This document shows, piece after piece, positions 36,551-45,833 of a DNA stretch of 64,000 nucleotides. This DNA is from Flavobacterium cheongpyeongense. GTDB taxonomy: Bacteria; Bacteroidota; Bacteroidia; Flavobacteriales; Flavobacteriaceae. A program made the position numbers and the translations under genes. The stretch spans positions 62,001 to 126,000 of the forward strand of contig NZ_QJHK01000010.1 of the NCBI RefSeq assembly GCF_003202435.1, written 5' to 3'. A model generated the notes under the pieces. That model worked only from the letters and a program-made list of their open reading frames with translations. It was not told where the DNA came from and ran no database searches. Positions within the stretch are counted from its first letter, which is position 1; each line of letters opens with the position of its first letter.

Positions 36551-38515
36551 CTATTGAAAGAAATTCCAAACCAAACCAAACCGGATAGTAAAATCACGAT
36601 ATGGATTATTTGGAGCTGAGTAATAATTGCTTTCGCCAAAAGCAGCATTAAAATGTTCCGCTTTTAAATAAATTCGGGTCTGGCGGATTCTTCCGTTTAG
36701 GAAAAAATCAAACGTTGGATAGCCTCCAATTTTCTTTGTATCCTGAACAAAAAATTCTCCAACTACAGGATTATAATCATTTCCGTAATACTTAGTAAAA
36801 TAATTAAAGATAATCCCGGTTTGAATATAAAGTGCTTTTTTAAATAAATAGCCCGAATAATAAAATGTGTTTCTGGTTACAAAATCCGGTACATTTAAAA
36901 TAGCCTCAGACTGATCTACTTTTTGGTACAATAAGGTGTTATCCAATCCAAAAGCTCCAAATTTAAACTCTCTGTTTGCTTTTAGTTCTAAATAATTAAT
37001 TGCATTTCCGTATTGCGCCGGTTTTATAATTTGGGTATTCACCGCTTTTTGAGCATCTTTTGATTTATCCTCAAAATACAAATGATCATTTAAAACCGTA
37101 TAGCTGGCCTCGGCATTCAGCCACGGCGTATCTATTTTAGCACTAAGCAAATTGATTTTTTCATTTTTGAAATCATTTGTCCAATTGTATTCTATGTAAC
37201 TGCTTTGATAAAGATTGTAATTGTTATTTGGCAGCTTACTGATGTTTTTATAACGGAAATCAAATTGAATCTTCTCATTTAAGTTGTATCTCAGCCTGGC
37301 ATCTAAATCCGAAATAGATTCTTTTGTGATGGATCTTGAAAACAAAAATCTTCCGTTCCATTTATTCTTCTGATATTCGTATTGTGCCCCGGCACTATTA
37401 ATTTCCCGGAATAAATTATCGGGAATATCTGATCCTTCATTATTGATTATGATACGATTATATTTATAATTTGACCGGTAATCCTCAATAAAGAAATTAA
37501 ATTTTCCGAGAAGAGAATTCTCGTAAGCCAATCCTACTTTGTTATATAATTTTTCAAAACGGGTCTGATCTTTAATGTTACTGGTAACATAAGACTCCCC
37601 AAATCTTTGAACACGTGTACTCCCCACAGTTGACAAGACAGTAGGCTGTTTGTATTCGAAAAACTTATTTTCAAAATTAAACTGATGTGTTACATATAGA
37701 TTATTATTTCCCTGTTTAGGATTTATTCTGAAAGCATGGTCAAAAAAAAGCCTCTTCCCTTTTAAGAAAGATTCAGCATCGTTCAGATAAACTTCAAGTC
37801 GCTGGCGATTGGTAAAGTTTGGATCTCCGCTTTCAAAATCCTCAGGAGTCGTTATTCCGCCATTTTCTTCATTTAAAACATCCTGATAAGTATAGTGAGT
37901 ATACAAAACATAACGTTTATCAGTTGTATTATAACTCCCTCCAATCCTGAAATTTCCAATACTGGTCAACTGGTTAATGTATTTACCCTCTGATCGCAGA
38001 CCTCTGTAAGCAGCAAAAAAATTGAGGTTTTTTGATGTGTTTAGCGTAATAAAGGAATCTACATTTTGTCCTTTTCCAACACTTGTATTAAAAAACAATT
38101 CGGTCAATGGTGTTGCAACATGATAATACTGAATCTCTTTAGCGTCCATAAAATTAAAATGCTTTCCCTGAAAACCGATATCCGGGTAAGGAGAGAAATC
38201 AGTTAAACTGTATTGTAACGTATTGTAGGTTTGACCAATATTAGAGAAAGGCAAAAGACCAAAATTATCCCTTCGGAGATAATTTTGTCTGTAAGCACTT
38301 TTTAAGGTTAAAGAGGTATCTACAATCGTAGTATCGTGTTCTAAAGTAACGATTTGATATTGCTCAATTTTAGCAACAAGCACTTTTTTCTTTTTTACAG
38401 TATCAGTGATACTCGAATATTGCGAATTCATATCTAAATTCTTTTTGGGAGTCGTACCTTGAGAAAACAATAAAGAAGGCAGAACTAATAGATATAGAAA
38501 AAAAAGTATTCTCAT
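36551..38515 (-). CDS. Putative outer-membrane porin (Porin_10-like)
   Basis: A 654-residue beta-barrel protein with a signal peptide (MRILFFLYLLVLPSLLFSQG). Alternating aromatic strands run throughout, and it ends in RFGLVWNFFQ with a C-terminal aromatic, as expected for BAM-dependent barrels. The start at 38515 is chosen because it gives a clean signal peptide; an in-frame start at 38596 adds 27 hydrophobic residues. The family (Bacteroidota putative porin) is a general diffusion-type barrel of unknown solute. Confidence 0.85.
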   Translation of the reverse strand: MRILFFLYLLVLPSLLFSQGTTPKKNLDMNSQYSSITDTVKKKKVLVAKIEQYQIVTLEHDTTIVDTSLTLKSAYRQNYLRRDNFGLLPFSNIGQTYNTLQYSLTDFSPYPDIGFQGKHFNFMDAKEIQYYHVATPLTELFFNTSVGKGQNVDSFITLNTSKNLNFFAAYRGLRSEGKYINQLTSIGNFRIGGSYNTTDKRYVLYTHYTYQDVLNEENGGITTPEDFESGDPNFTNRQRLEVYLNDAESFLKGKRLFFDHAFRINPKQGNNNLYVTHQFNFENKFFEYKQPTVLSTVGSTRVQRFGESYVTSNIKDQTRFEKLYNKVGLAYENSLLGKFNFFIEDYRSNYKYNRIIINNEGSDIPDNLFREINSAGAQYEYQKNKWNGRFLFSRSITKESISDLDARLRYNLNEKIQFDFRYKNISKLPNNNYNLYQSSYIEYNWTNDFKNEKINLLSAKIDTPWLNAEASYTVLNDHLYFEDKSKDAQKAVNTQIIKPAQYGNAINYLELKANREFKFGAFGLDNTLLYQKVDQSEAILNVPDFVTRNTFYYSGYLFKKALYIQTGIIFNYFTKYYGNDYNPVVGEFFVQDTKKIGGYPTFDFFLNGRIRQTRIYLKAEHFNAAFGESNYYSAPNNPYRDFTIRFGLVWNFFQ

Positions 38516-38686
38516 TTGCTTGCGTATGTATGGTAATGATTTCAATAAAATTGCTAAGCAAAGGTAAATTATAAATATGTATAAATAAAAAATCATATCA
38601 ATTTATGCGATTGCTTTAGCAAATAGAAGCAGAACGTAAATTTTTACAGAAAATTTTACAATATTTGTGTTTTAAAAATCAAAGAA

Positions 38687-39355
38687 ATGCTTCAGAAAAA
38701 TTTTTCAGGACATATTTTCGAAGCCGGAACCGATGAAGCCGGCCGAGGATGTTTAGCTGGCCCTGTGACCGCTGCAGCCATAATTTTACCTGCTGATTTT
38801 GAACACTCTTTTTTGAATGACAGTAAACAATTATCTGAAAAAATACGTGAATCCTTAAAACCAATTATTGAAGAAAATGCCATTTGTTTTGCTGTAACCC
38901 ATTTACATCCTGATGAAATTGACGAAATCAATATCCTGAATGCTTCTATGAAAGGAATGCAGGAATGTATCCTGAAATTAAAACAGGTACCAGAATTCAT
39001 TATTGTTGACGGCAATCGTTCCCTAAATGCTAAATTGGGGTTAAAAAACAAATTCGGAAAACAATTTTCTGAGACAGAAATAGAATTACTAAAATCGATT
39101 CCGAATCAAAGTATCACAAAAGGAGACAGTAAATTTCTGAGCATTGCAGCAGCTTCTGTATTGGCAAAAACCTATCGTGATGAATTCATGGATGAGATTC
39201 ATAAAGAATTCCCAATGTACAACTGGAAACAAAACAAAGGTTATCCTACCAAAGAACACCGCGAAGCTATTAGAAAATATGGTACCACAAAATACCATCG
39301 GATGAGTTTCAGGCTCCTGCCGGAACAATTAGAACTGGATTTTTTTGAGCAATAA
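38687..39355 (+). CDS. rnhB: Ribonuclease HII
   Basis: A 222-residue nuclease that nicks RNA in RNA-DNA hybrids and removes single ribonucleotides from DNA. The catalytic acids are in [12 protein letters not shown] (Asp16, Glu17) and FIIVDGNR. The [21 protein letters not shown] segment provides the substrate-contact GxxxS region and another acidic residue, and [10 protein letters not shown] is typical near the C-terminus. Length and motifs are complete. Confidence 0.96.
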   Translation: MLQKNFSGHIFEAGTDEAGRGCLAGPVTAAAIILPADFEHSFLNDSKQLSEKIRESLKPIIEENAICFAVTHLHPDEIDEINILNASMKGMQECILKLKQVPEFIIVDGNRSLNAKLGLKNKFGKQFSETEIELLKSIPNQSITKGDSKFLSIAAASVLAKTYRDEFMDEIHKEFPMYNWKQNKGYPTKEHREAIRKYGTTKYHRMSFRLLPEQLELDFFEQ

Positions 39356-39450
39356 ATCTGCTTTCCTTGTAGGGTTTTACCAGAAACTATTCTGAAAGTA
39401 AAATTCTAATCACAACCATGATTTACAGAAATGTTCACTCAATTACTTTA

Positions 39451-40302
39451 TTATTTCCTGCTTTTTAAAAACTCTACAAACTGTTTGGTATCAAAATAAA
39501 ATGGTCTGATACCCGTAATTTTTCCATCTTTTAAATCAAAATGTTCTGAAATTGGCATTGAAAGTGTTTTGCCTGACTTTTTTGACTTGCATTTTATGGT
39601 AAAATAAATAATGACTTCGTTTTTTGAAGCATCGCTAAAGTAAACAGGTTCCTTTTCGATTTCTACATCAAAAAATTCTGTTGCTTTTGCGAACATTTTT
39701 TTCCATTCTTCAAAACCTTTGTAAGTGCCGCCATAAGGCAATTCTTCTGCCTGATTATAAATTGCACCTTCTTCAATTAAGGTAGCCATTACATTAAAAT
39801 CCCGGGTTTTGAAAAGGCTTTCAACGTATTTTGAAACTAGTTTAAAATGATCTGCTTCCAGATTTTTTAAAATATCTGCCTCAGACAAAATTGCACCTGA
39901 ATCCCAAAAACCAATAATTTTAGCCACCTGACCTTTGCCGTTTAATCTGGCAAAATCACGGCCTGTCATTATCAAATTATTTTTAGCATCCTGAATTTTC
40001 CAGTCCCACGATACATAATTATCTTTTACAACCTTTGCTCCTGCGGTTAATTTCGCATCCGGAAATTTTTTATAAAACTCGGTAATGACATTATTAAAAG
40101 CAACAATACCTTTTATTGAAGCAGAAGGATCTTCGAAAGTACTGTCGTCAAGCCAGATTGTTTTGATTATTTTTAGTCTTGCGTCACTATTTTTCTCCTG
40201 CCAGGCTTTTTCATAAACCGTAACCGGGTATAATTTATCTTTCTTTTGAGCCAGAATGTCATTACATATAAAAAGAATACAGATGAAGTAAATTTTTCTC
40301 AT
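39451..40302 (-). CDS. Exported protein with two NTF2/SnoaL-like domains
   Basis: A 283-residue protein with a signal peptide (about 1-18, ILAQ). Two cone-shaped SnoaL-like domains follow in tandem: about 25-150 (WLDDSTFEDPSASIKGIVAF) and 155-280 (GAIYNQAEELPYGGTYKGFE, PISEHFDLKDGKITGIRPFYFD). The second resembles the single-domain proteins at 20334 and 25507. Enzymatic role and ligand are unknown. It appears monocistronic. Confidence 0.8.
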   Translation of the reverse strand: MRKIYFICILFICNDILAQKKDKLYPVTVYEKAWQEKNSDARLKIIKTIWLDDSTFEDPSASIKGIVAFNNVITEFYKKFPDAKLTAGAKVVKDNYVSWDWKIQDAKNNLIMTGRDFARLNGKGQVAKIIGFWDSGAILSEADILKNLEADHFKLVSKYVESLFKTRDFNVMATLIEEGAIYNQAEELPYGGTYKGFEEWKKMFAKATEFFDVEIEKEPVYFSDASKNEVIIYFTIKCKSKKSGKTLSMPISEHFDLKDGKITGIRPFYFDTKQFVEFLKSRK

Positions 40303-40482
40303 AAGTCAGACAGATTAGATTAATAAAGCTTGTACATTAAGTATTCACTCAAATTTAGCACAAATACAGAAAAGAATTACAATACTTTTATAATTTTCAC
40401 CATCCATCTTAAAATTGTTTTTGATGATGATTTTTCATCAGTTCGATTTCTATTTTCACATCCAACAAAAACAAATACTATC

Positions 40483-41223
40483 TCAGCGTACATTATTTAT
40501 TTTTTTGAATGCAAATTTGGGGGCTAATCTGTAAATAAAATAAAGCAGCTTCACTTTCGAAACCCTGATTTCAGTTTTGTTTCGGGTAATTCCTTTTAGC
40601 ATTTCTGTAACTGCTTTTTCGGGCGAAATGGCAATCTTGGGGGGATTTCCATGATGCCATGGGGTATCAACAGCCGGAAATAATACTTCAATAACTTTAA
40701 TGTCCTCGTTTTTTAACTGCTCGCGCAAAACCTGCGTAAAAGAATGCAACGCAGCTTTTGAAGCATTATAAAAAGTATAAATCGTTCTTGGAACATAAAC
40801 CAGTCCTGTTGTAATATTTATAATTTTAGAGTGACTATTTTTAATTAAAACCGGATACAAGAGTTTTATCAGCCGGATTGGCGCCAGAAGGTTTGTTGCT
40901 ATTTCTTCATTCATTTTTTTCAGAATAAAAGAGTCTTCAATAAAATTAGTTTGGGATTCAATCGCAGCATTGTTAATCAAAACATTAGCGTCAGGATGAT
41001 TTGTAATAATCCAGTCTGCAAAAGTTTCACATTCAGGTTGCTGAGCGATATCGCACTGGTAAATAATTAAATCAGGTAATTGTTTTTGTGCGGTAGAAAG
41101 TTTCTCCAAAGAACGAGAACAGGTAATTACTTTATTGCCTTTTTCAACAAGCTGTCTGCACATTTCGAATCCAATGCCGGAACTTCCTCCGGTAATGATA
41201 ACAGTACTATTTAAGATTTCCAT
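40483..41223 (-). CDS. Short-chain dehydrogenase/reductase (DltE-like)
   Basis: A 246-residue classical SDR. It has the NAD(P)-binding ITGGSSGIGFEM loop, LINNAAIE, and the catalytic Ser/Tyr/Lys set with YNASKAAL. The ending EVLFPAVDTPWH with a C-terminal basic helix resembles DltE-type SDRs. The ATG at 41223 gives a standard SDR start; an upstream TTG would add nine residues. It is 64 bp downstream of the Crp-like gene and perhaps controlled by it. Confidence 0.9.
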   Translation of the reverse strand: MEILNSTVIITGGSSGIGFEMCRQLVEKGNKVITCSRSLEKLSTAQKQLPDLIIYQCDIAQQPECETFADWIITNHPDANVLINNAAIESQTNFIEDSFILKKMNEEIATNLLAPIRLIKLLYPVLIKNSHSKIINITTGLVYVPRTIYTFYNASKAALHSFTQVLREQLKNEDIKVIEVLFPAVDTPWHHGNPPKIAISPEKAVTEMLKGITRNKTEIRVSKVKLLYFIYRLAPKFAFKKINNVR

Positions 41224-41287
41224 AATTCGTTTTTTATAATTATGAATCAAAAATAGCTTACTGTCTAAAGGCTTACATTGACCTATG

Positions 41288-41863
41288 TTAAGTCTTACGT
41301 TTTCTTTTGAGCCTGCTGAGTGATTCGGGCCGAATTCCTAAATAAGAAGCTATGATTTGTTGTGAAACACGATTTTCAATATTTGGAAATTCGGTCATAC
41401 AAATTTCATATCGTTTTTCTGCATCCAGAAGCAGTAATTCTCTTTCACGTTTTTCTTTAATGTAAAACGCTTTTTCGAGAACCTGAACTAAAAATGCGTT
41501 CCAAAACGGATTCTTTTCTTTTATGCCTAACCAATCTACAAAATCAATTTCGAGAATTTCGGCATCTTCCAGCGCTTCAACAGAAAAATAAGAAGGTGTA
41601 TTATAAATCATAGCCGAATAAGAACTGATAAAATTCTTTTCGGCTATAATATTTTTAGTGAATTCGTTTCCGTTTTCGTGAGTATAGACATATCGAAACA
41701 ATCCTTTTATGACAAAAGCCATTTTACGTGGGACCTGACCTTCATTAATAAAATAATTTCCTTTATTAATTTTTTTATACTCCGAAATATTTAATAATTC
41801 CTGCAGTTCCTTTCCCGGAAGGTTTAAATGATTTAAAAATGATTTTTTCTTTTCATTTTCCAT
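41288..41863 (-). CDS. Crp/Fnr-family transcriptional regulator
   Basis: A 191-residue regulator with a cNMP-binding-like barrel (residues 28-120, INEGQVPRKMAFVIKGLFRYVYTHENG cut short here) and a C-terminal HTH (QQIIASYLGIRPESLSRLKRK). It is similar in layout to the regulator at 20893. It follows lipB by 21 bp on the same strand, and the SDR gene comes next. Confidence 0.9.
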   Translation of the reverse strand: MENEKKKSFLNHLNLPGKELQELLNISEYKKINKGNYFINEGQVPRKMAFVIKGLFRYVYTHENGNEFTKNIIAEKNFISSYSAMIYNTPSYFSVEALEDAEILEIDFVDWLGIKEKNPFWNAFLVQVLEKAFYIKEKRERELLLLDAEKRYEICMTEFPNIENRVSQQIIASYLGIRPESLSRLKRKRKT

Positions 41864-41884
41864 ACAGAAATACTTCTGAAGAGT

Positions 41885-42583
41885 TTACACAAATTCAGCC
41901 CCAAACAACTGAGTTAAGTGTTTTATAATTTTGGATTTTACTTCTTCTTCATCCACTTTTTCAACTCCCAATTCTACATTTAGAGAAGTAACAGCTTTTC
42001 CGCGAATCCCACATGGGATAATATTATCAAAATAACCCAAATCTACATTTACATTTAAGGCAAATCCGTGCATGGTTACCCAGCGTGAAGCACGCACGCC
42101 CATTGCGCAGATTTTGCGCGCAAAGGGTGTTCCAACCCCCAACCAGACTCCGGTTTCTCCTTCGCTTCGTTCACATTCAAGACCATATTCTTTTAAAGTC
42201 AGAATAATTGATTCTTCCAGAAAACGCAGGTATTTATGAATATCGGTAAAGAAATTTTCTAAATCCAAAATTGGATACCCCACAATTTGCCCAGGTCCGT
42301 GGTATGTAATATCTCCTCCACGATTGATTTTATAAAAGGCTGCCCCTTTTGCTTCTAGTTGTTTTTCGTTTAAAAGCAGGTTTTCAAGATCGCCACTTTT
42401 ACCCAGAGTATACACATGAGGATGCTCTACAAATAATAAATAATTTGGTGTTTGTAAATCCAGTTCTTCCCTTCTGTTTTTTATTTTCAGATCGACTATA
42501 TCCTTAAAAAGTTCTTCCTGATATTCCCAGGCCGATTTATAATCTTTACTTCCTAAGTCCTGAAGTTGAATTTTTTTATTCAT
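41885..42583 (-). CDS. lipB: Octanoyltransferase
   Basis: A 232-residue enzyme that moves octanoate from acyl carrier protein to lipoate-dependent apoproteins. Family motifs are complete: INRGGDITYHGPGQIVGYP, MHGFALNVN, and the catalytic Cys/Lys in PCGIRGKAVTSL. It lies 5 bp after the lipoprotein gene, so the two are co-transcribed. Confidence 0.96.
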   Translation of the reverse strand: MNKKIQLQDLGSKDYKSAWEYQEELFKDIVDLKIKNRREELDLQTPNYLLFVEHPHVYTLGKSGDLENLLLNEKQLEAKGAAFYKINRGGDITYHGPGQIVGYPILDLENFFTDIHKYLRFLEESIILTLKEYGLECERSEGETGVWLGVGTPFARKICAMGVRASRWVTMHGFALNVNVDLGYFDNIIPCGIRGKAVTSLNVELGVEKVDEEEVKSKIIKHLTQLFGAEFV

Positions 42584-42588
42584 TTTGT

Positions 42589-43350
42589 TTATTTTTCAAA
42601 CTCAACATCAAAGTTTAGTTTGTCCGGGTTCTCCATATAATCCGTAAAAGGGTATTGAATTGTAATTGTTTTTCTGTCCTCACTGAACAAAGCATTCGGA
42701 TTTGAAACTTTCTTAATTTTCTTTGGGAAATGATATTTTACCACATAATTGGATGATGCAAACATCATTTTAGACATATCAGCTGTGCTGTCTTTTGCTT
42801 TTTCAGCGAGTTTTTCGGTATCAAGAACTGCTTTTCTGCTAAATCTCTTTCCGTCATAACTATAGCTCAATTTGCTGTTGTTATCTCCAAAATTGCTTCC
42901 AAATGGTGATACTGTGCTTGCGCCCTGTTCTAATTTCTGTAAAACACTTAGTGTCTGCAGAATGTCCTGCATTTCATTTACATTTTTAAAATCGGTTGAA
43001 AGTGTCATTAAAAACTCTTTCTTTTCAGAGCTCATTTTGGTCTTTACTACAAAATTTTCGAGTTTTTTAATTTCTTTCTGCATTTCCGGGGAAAGCTTGG
43101 CGATACTGTCTTTTTTCTCCTCAAATAGTTGTTTGAATGTAAAAGAGGAGTCAATATCCTTTTTGGCATCAGCTCCCATCTGGCTTCCAATCTGGTCGCC
43201 GGCCATTGCCATCAAGGCAGAACCATCCATGTCTACAGAGAATTTTCCGGTTCCGTTATCGTTGATTGTGATGTTTTCAGTAAAAGTGCAGCTCGTAAGT
43301 GTTGCCAGTACAAAAGAAAAACTAAGTAGTTTGTATAATTTCATTGCCAT
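42589..43350 (-). CDS. Lipoprotein of unknown function
   Basis: A 253-residue protein with a lipoprotein signal (LATLTSCTF, Cys21). The mature part starts with ITINDNGTGKFSVDMDG and has acidic and lysine-rich stretches plus a C-terminal strand region (TIQYPFTDYMENP). This is the pattern of small Bacteroidota lipoproteins with a GTG-F-xD-DxS start. The second Met (43344) is an equally good start. It leads the lipB transcript. Confidence 0.75.
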   Translation of the reverse strand: MAMKLYKLLSFSFVLATLTSCTFTENITINDNGTGKFSVDMDGSALMAMAGDQIGSQMGADAKKDIDSSFTFKQLFEEKKDSIAKLSPEMQKEIKKLENFVVKTKMSSEKKEFLMTLSTDFKNVNEMQDILQTLSVLQKLEQGASTVSPFGSNFGDNNSKLSYSYDGKRFSRKAVLDTEKLAEKAKDSTADMSKMMFASSNYVVKYHFPKKIKKVSNPNALFSEDRKTITIQYPFTDYMENPDKLNFDVEFEK

Positions 43351-43612
43351 GTAATTTTTATCAAAGATACAAAGACTATTTTATTTTTGATGGTTTTGAG
43401 ATACTGGAGCTATAAATGTTCTGAAGTGCTAATTTTATCTTTTTAATTATAGATTGTTCCTGCGGAACTGGACTATCAGGAACTATGTTTATTGAACGGA
43501 TTACAATCTGTTGCTAGAATACAATTAATTTCTACGGAATTTAATTCGTTTTTTGAATGATAAAGCTTTAAAAGATTCTAAGAAAACGTCTTTTGAAAAC
43601 AAGATTTCTAAT

Positions 43613-43690
43613 TTAGCCCCGATAGGAGCGAAAATCCTTTTGCTTTTTTCTTTAAAAGGCAAAAGATTGCAGCGAATAGCGGGACAGAAC
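43613..43690. repeat. REP-like palindromic element
   Basis: An imperfect stem-loop: AATCCTTTTGC (43633-43643) pairs with GCAAAAGATT (43659-43668), flanked by TAGCCCCGATAGGAGCG on the left and GCAGCGAATAGCGGGA on the right. I recall near-identical units scattered in Flavobacterium genomes; that needs a genome search. Confidence 0.5.
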
Positions 43691-43763
43691 GTGCTGAAAA
43701 ACCTGCATTTTCTGCTCCTGATAAAAAACATTATTCTATTCTATAACTTTAGACTTTATGACT

Positions 43764-43794
43764 TTGCAACTTTGCGACTTAAAAACTATCTTTG
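43764..43794 (+). promoter_or_regulatory. lysS promoter
   Basis: TTG at 43764-43766 and TATCTTTG at 43787-43794 (20-bp spacer), matching the Bacteroidota -33/-7 consensus TTG / TAnnTTTG. The ATG follows 22 bp later, implying a short leader and fixing the lysS start at 43817. Confidence 0.7.
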
Positions 43795-43816
43795 CACACT
43801 TAAAAAACAGTATATA

Positions 43817-45520
43817 ATGGCCTTATCTGAACAAGAAATCATCCGAAGAGAGAAACTTCAAAACTTACGCAACTTAGGAATCAATCCTTACCCTGCTAAT
43901 CTTTTTCCTGTAAATCATACTTCAAAGCAAATAAAGGAATCGTTTGAAGAAGGTAAGAAGGTGATCGTTGCGGGACGTTTGATGAGTGTTCGTGATCAGG
44001 GTAAAGCTTGTTTTGCTGAACTGCAGGATAGCGAAGGACGAATTCAATTGTACGTAAACCGTGATGTTTTGTGTGAAGGTGACGATAAAACGTTGTACAA
44101 TCAGGTTTTCAAAAAATTAACCGATTTGGGTGATTTTATTGGTATTGAAGGTGAATTGTTTACTACACAGGTTGGTGCAAAATGTATTCGTGCGACTGGT
44201 TTTACTTTTTTGAGTAAAACATTACGCCCGTTACCTCTACCAAAAGTGGACGAGGAAGGAAATATACATGATGCGTTTAACGATGCTGAATTGCGTTACA
44301 GAATGCGCTATGTGGATTTAACAGTAAATCAACATGTTAAAGAAACTTTTCTAAAACGTACCCGGTTATTTACTGCAATGCGCGGTTATTTTAATGATGC
44401 GGGTTATCTTGAAGTAGAAACTCCTGTTTTACAGCCTATTGCGGGTGGTGCTTCGGCGAGACCTTTTATCACACACCATAATTCGCTTGACATTCCGCTT
44501 TACATGCGTATTGCGAACGAATTGTACTTAAAAAGATTAATTGTTGGCGGTTTTGAAGGTGTTTATGAGTTCTCTAAAAACTTTAGAAATGAAGGAATGG
44601 ACAGAACGCATAATCCTGAATTTACCGCTATGGAAATATATGTAGCCTACAAAGACTACAACTGGATGATGGAATTTGCTGAAGGTTTGCTTGAGCATTG
44701 TGCAATCGCTGTAAACGGAACAAGTGAAGTTACTTTTGGCGAACACAAAATCAATTTTAAAGCACCTTACGCCCGTGTCACGATGACAGATTCTATCAAA
44801 CATTTTACTGGTTTTGATATTTCCGGGAAAACGGAAGAAGAATTGTTTGAGGCTGCCAGAGGAATGGGCATTGATGTTGATAAAACAATGGGAAAAGGGA
44901 AACTGATTGATGAGATTTTTGGAGCGAAATGCGAAGGAAATTATATTCAGCCCACTTTCATTACTGATTATCCAAAAGAAATGTCGCCGCTTTGTAAAGA
45001 ACACCGAGACAATCCAGATTTGACGGAACGTTTTGAATTAATGGTTTGCGGAAAGGAAATCGCAAATGCGTATTCTGAATTGAATGACCCAATTGATCAG
45101 CGTGAGCGTTTTGAAGACCAAATGCGTCTTTCTGAAAAAGGTGACGACGAAGCAAACGGAATTATCGATGAAGATTTCTTAAGAGCTCTTGAATACGGAA
45201 TGCCTCCAACATCCGGAATGGGAATTGGAATGGATCGTTTGATTATGTATTTAACTAATAATGCATCGATTCAGGAAGTTTTATTGTTCCCGCAAATGCG
45301 TCCGGAGAAAAAACAAATTCAGATTGAATTGACTGATGAAGAGAAATTTATCGTAGATCTATTGAAAGGAAATGAAAATAAAATGGACCTTCAGCAATTA
45401 AAAATTACGGCTAATTTAAGCGGTAAAAAATGGGATGCGTCTATGAAAAATTTATCTAAACACGGTTTGACAAAAGTTGTTGTTGAAGGTGAGTTTAAGT
45501 TTGTGGAATTGGTGGGATAA
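43817..45520 (+). CDS. lysS: Lysyl-tRNA synthetase, class II
   Basis: A 567-residue class IIb aminoacyl-tRNA synthetase that charges tRNA-Lys. The N-terminal OB-fold anticodon domain covers about 50-160 (VAGRLMSVRDQGKACFAELQD). Catalytic motifs follow: motif 1 near GYLEVETPVLQPIAGG, motif 2 FRNEGMDRTHNPEFTAMEIY, and motif 3 SGMGIGMDRLIMYLTN. A C-terminal tail of about 60 residues extends beyond motif 3, as in other Flavobacteriia. The start is set by the promoter box just upstream. A strong terminator follows. Confidence 0.96.
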   Translation: MALSEQEIIRREKLQNLRNLGINPYPANLFPVNHTSKQIKESFEEGKKVIVAGRLMSVRDQGKACFAELQDSEGRIQLYVNRDVLCEGDDKTLYNQVFKKLTDLGDFIGIEGELFTTQVGAKCIRATGFTFLSKTLRPLPLPKVDEEGNIHDAFNDAELRYRMRYVDLTVNQHVKETFLKRTRLFTAMRGYFNDAGYLEVETPVLQPIAGGASARPFITHHNSLDIPLYMRIANELYLKRLIVGGFEGVYEFSKNFRNEGMDRTHNPEFTAMEIYVAYKDYNWMMEFAEGLLEHCAIAVNGTSEVTFGEHKINFKAPYARVTMTDSIKHFTGFDISGKTEEELFEAARGMGIDVDKTMGKGKLIDEIFGAKCEGNYIQPTFITDYPKEMSPLCKEHRDNPDLTERFELMVCGKEIANAYSELNDPIDQRERFEDQMRLSEKGDDEANGIIDEDFLRALEYGMPPTSGMGIGMDRLIMYLTNNASIQEVLLFPQMRPEKKQIQIELTDEEKFIVDLLKGNENKMDLQQLKITANLSGKKWDASMKNLSKHGLTKVVVEGEFKFVELVG

Positions 45521-45550
45521 TTCACTATTAGGCATATAAAATAAAAAGTA

Positions 45551-45582
45551 AAACAGGCTGTTTAAATATAGACAGCCTGTTT
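45551..45582 (+). terminator. lysS terminator
   Basis: AAACAGGCTGT / ACAGCCTGTTT, 11-bp stem with a 10-nt loop and T-run, starting 30 bp after the stop. Confidence 0.88.
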
Positions 45583-45623
45583 TTTTTATAAATAATCTTT
45601 ATCTTTGAGTAAAATTAATTAAT

Positions 45624-45833
45624 ATGGAAAATCTAATTTCAAGAATCACCATCAACACTGATGTTTGTCACGGCAAGCCAACCTTAAGAAATATGAGATG
45701 ACCAGTAGAAGTTATTCTCGACATGCTGGGTTCTGGTATGGAAATATCAGAAATTTTAGAAGACCATCCTGAATTAGAAAAAGAAGATATCTTAGCAGCA
45801 TTATGTTATGCAAAAAACAAATATAATGTGTGA
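45624..45833 (+). pseudogene. DUF433 antitoxin-like gene with internal TGA
   Basis: A 69-codon frame matching DUF433 (VapB-like antitoxins): ITINTDVCHGKPTLRNMR, then TGA, then PVEVILDMLGSGMEISEILE and HPELEKEDILAAL. The stop sits where the family has Trp (RWPVEVIL), a single TGG-to-TGA change. Everything else is intact, so the loss is recent, a sequence error, or bypassed. Its last codons overlap the next gene's ATG (45826). Confidence 0.75.

Larger units (their letters stand above)
43351..43816. other. lysS upstream region
   Basis: A 466-bp gap without a supported gene. It carries the palindromic element at 43613-43690 and the lysS promoter. A frame continuous with lysS extends leftwards, but it crosses both, so it is not coding. 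Confidence 0.6.

Noticed and set aside
43553..43816. N-terminal extension of lysS by 88 codons
   Set aside because: The extension crosses the REP-like palindrome and the TTG/TATCTTTG promoter; the start at 43817 gives the normal LysS N-terminus.
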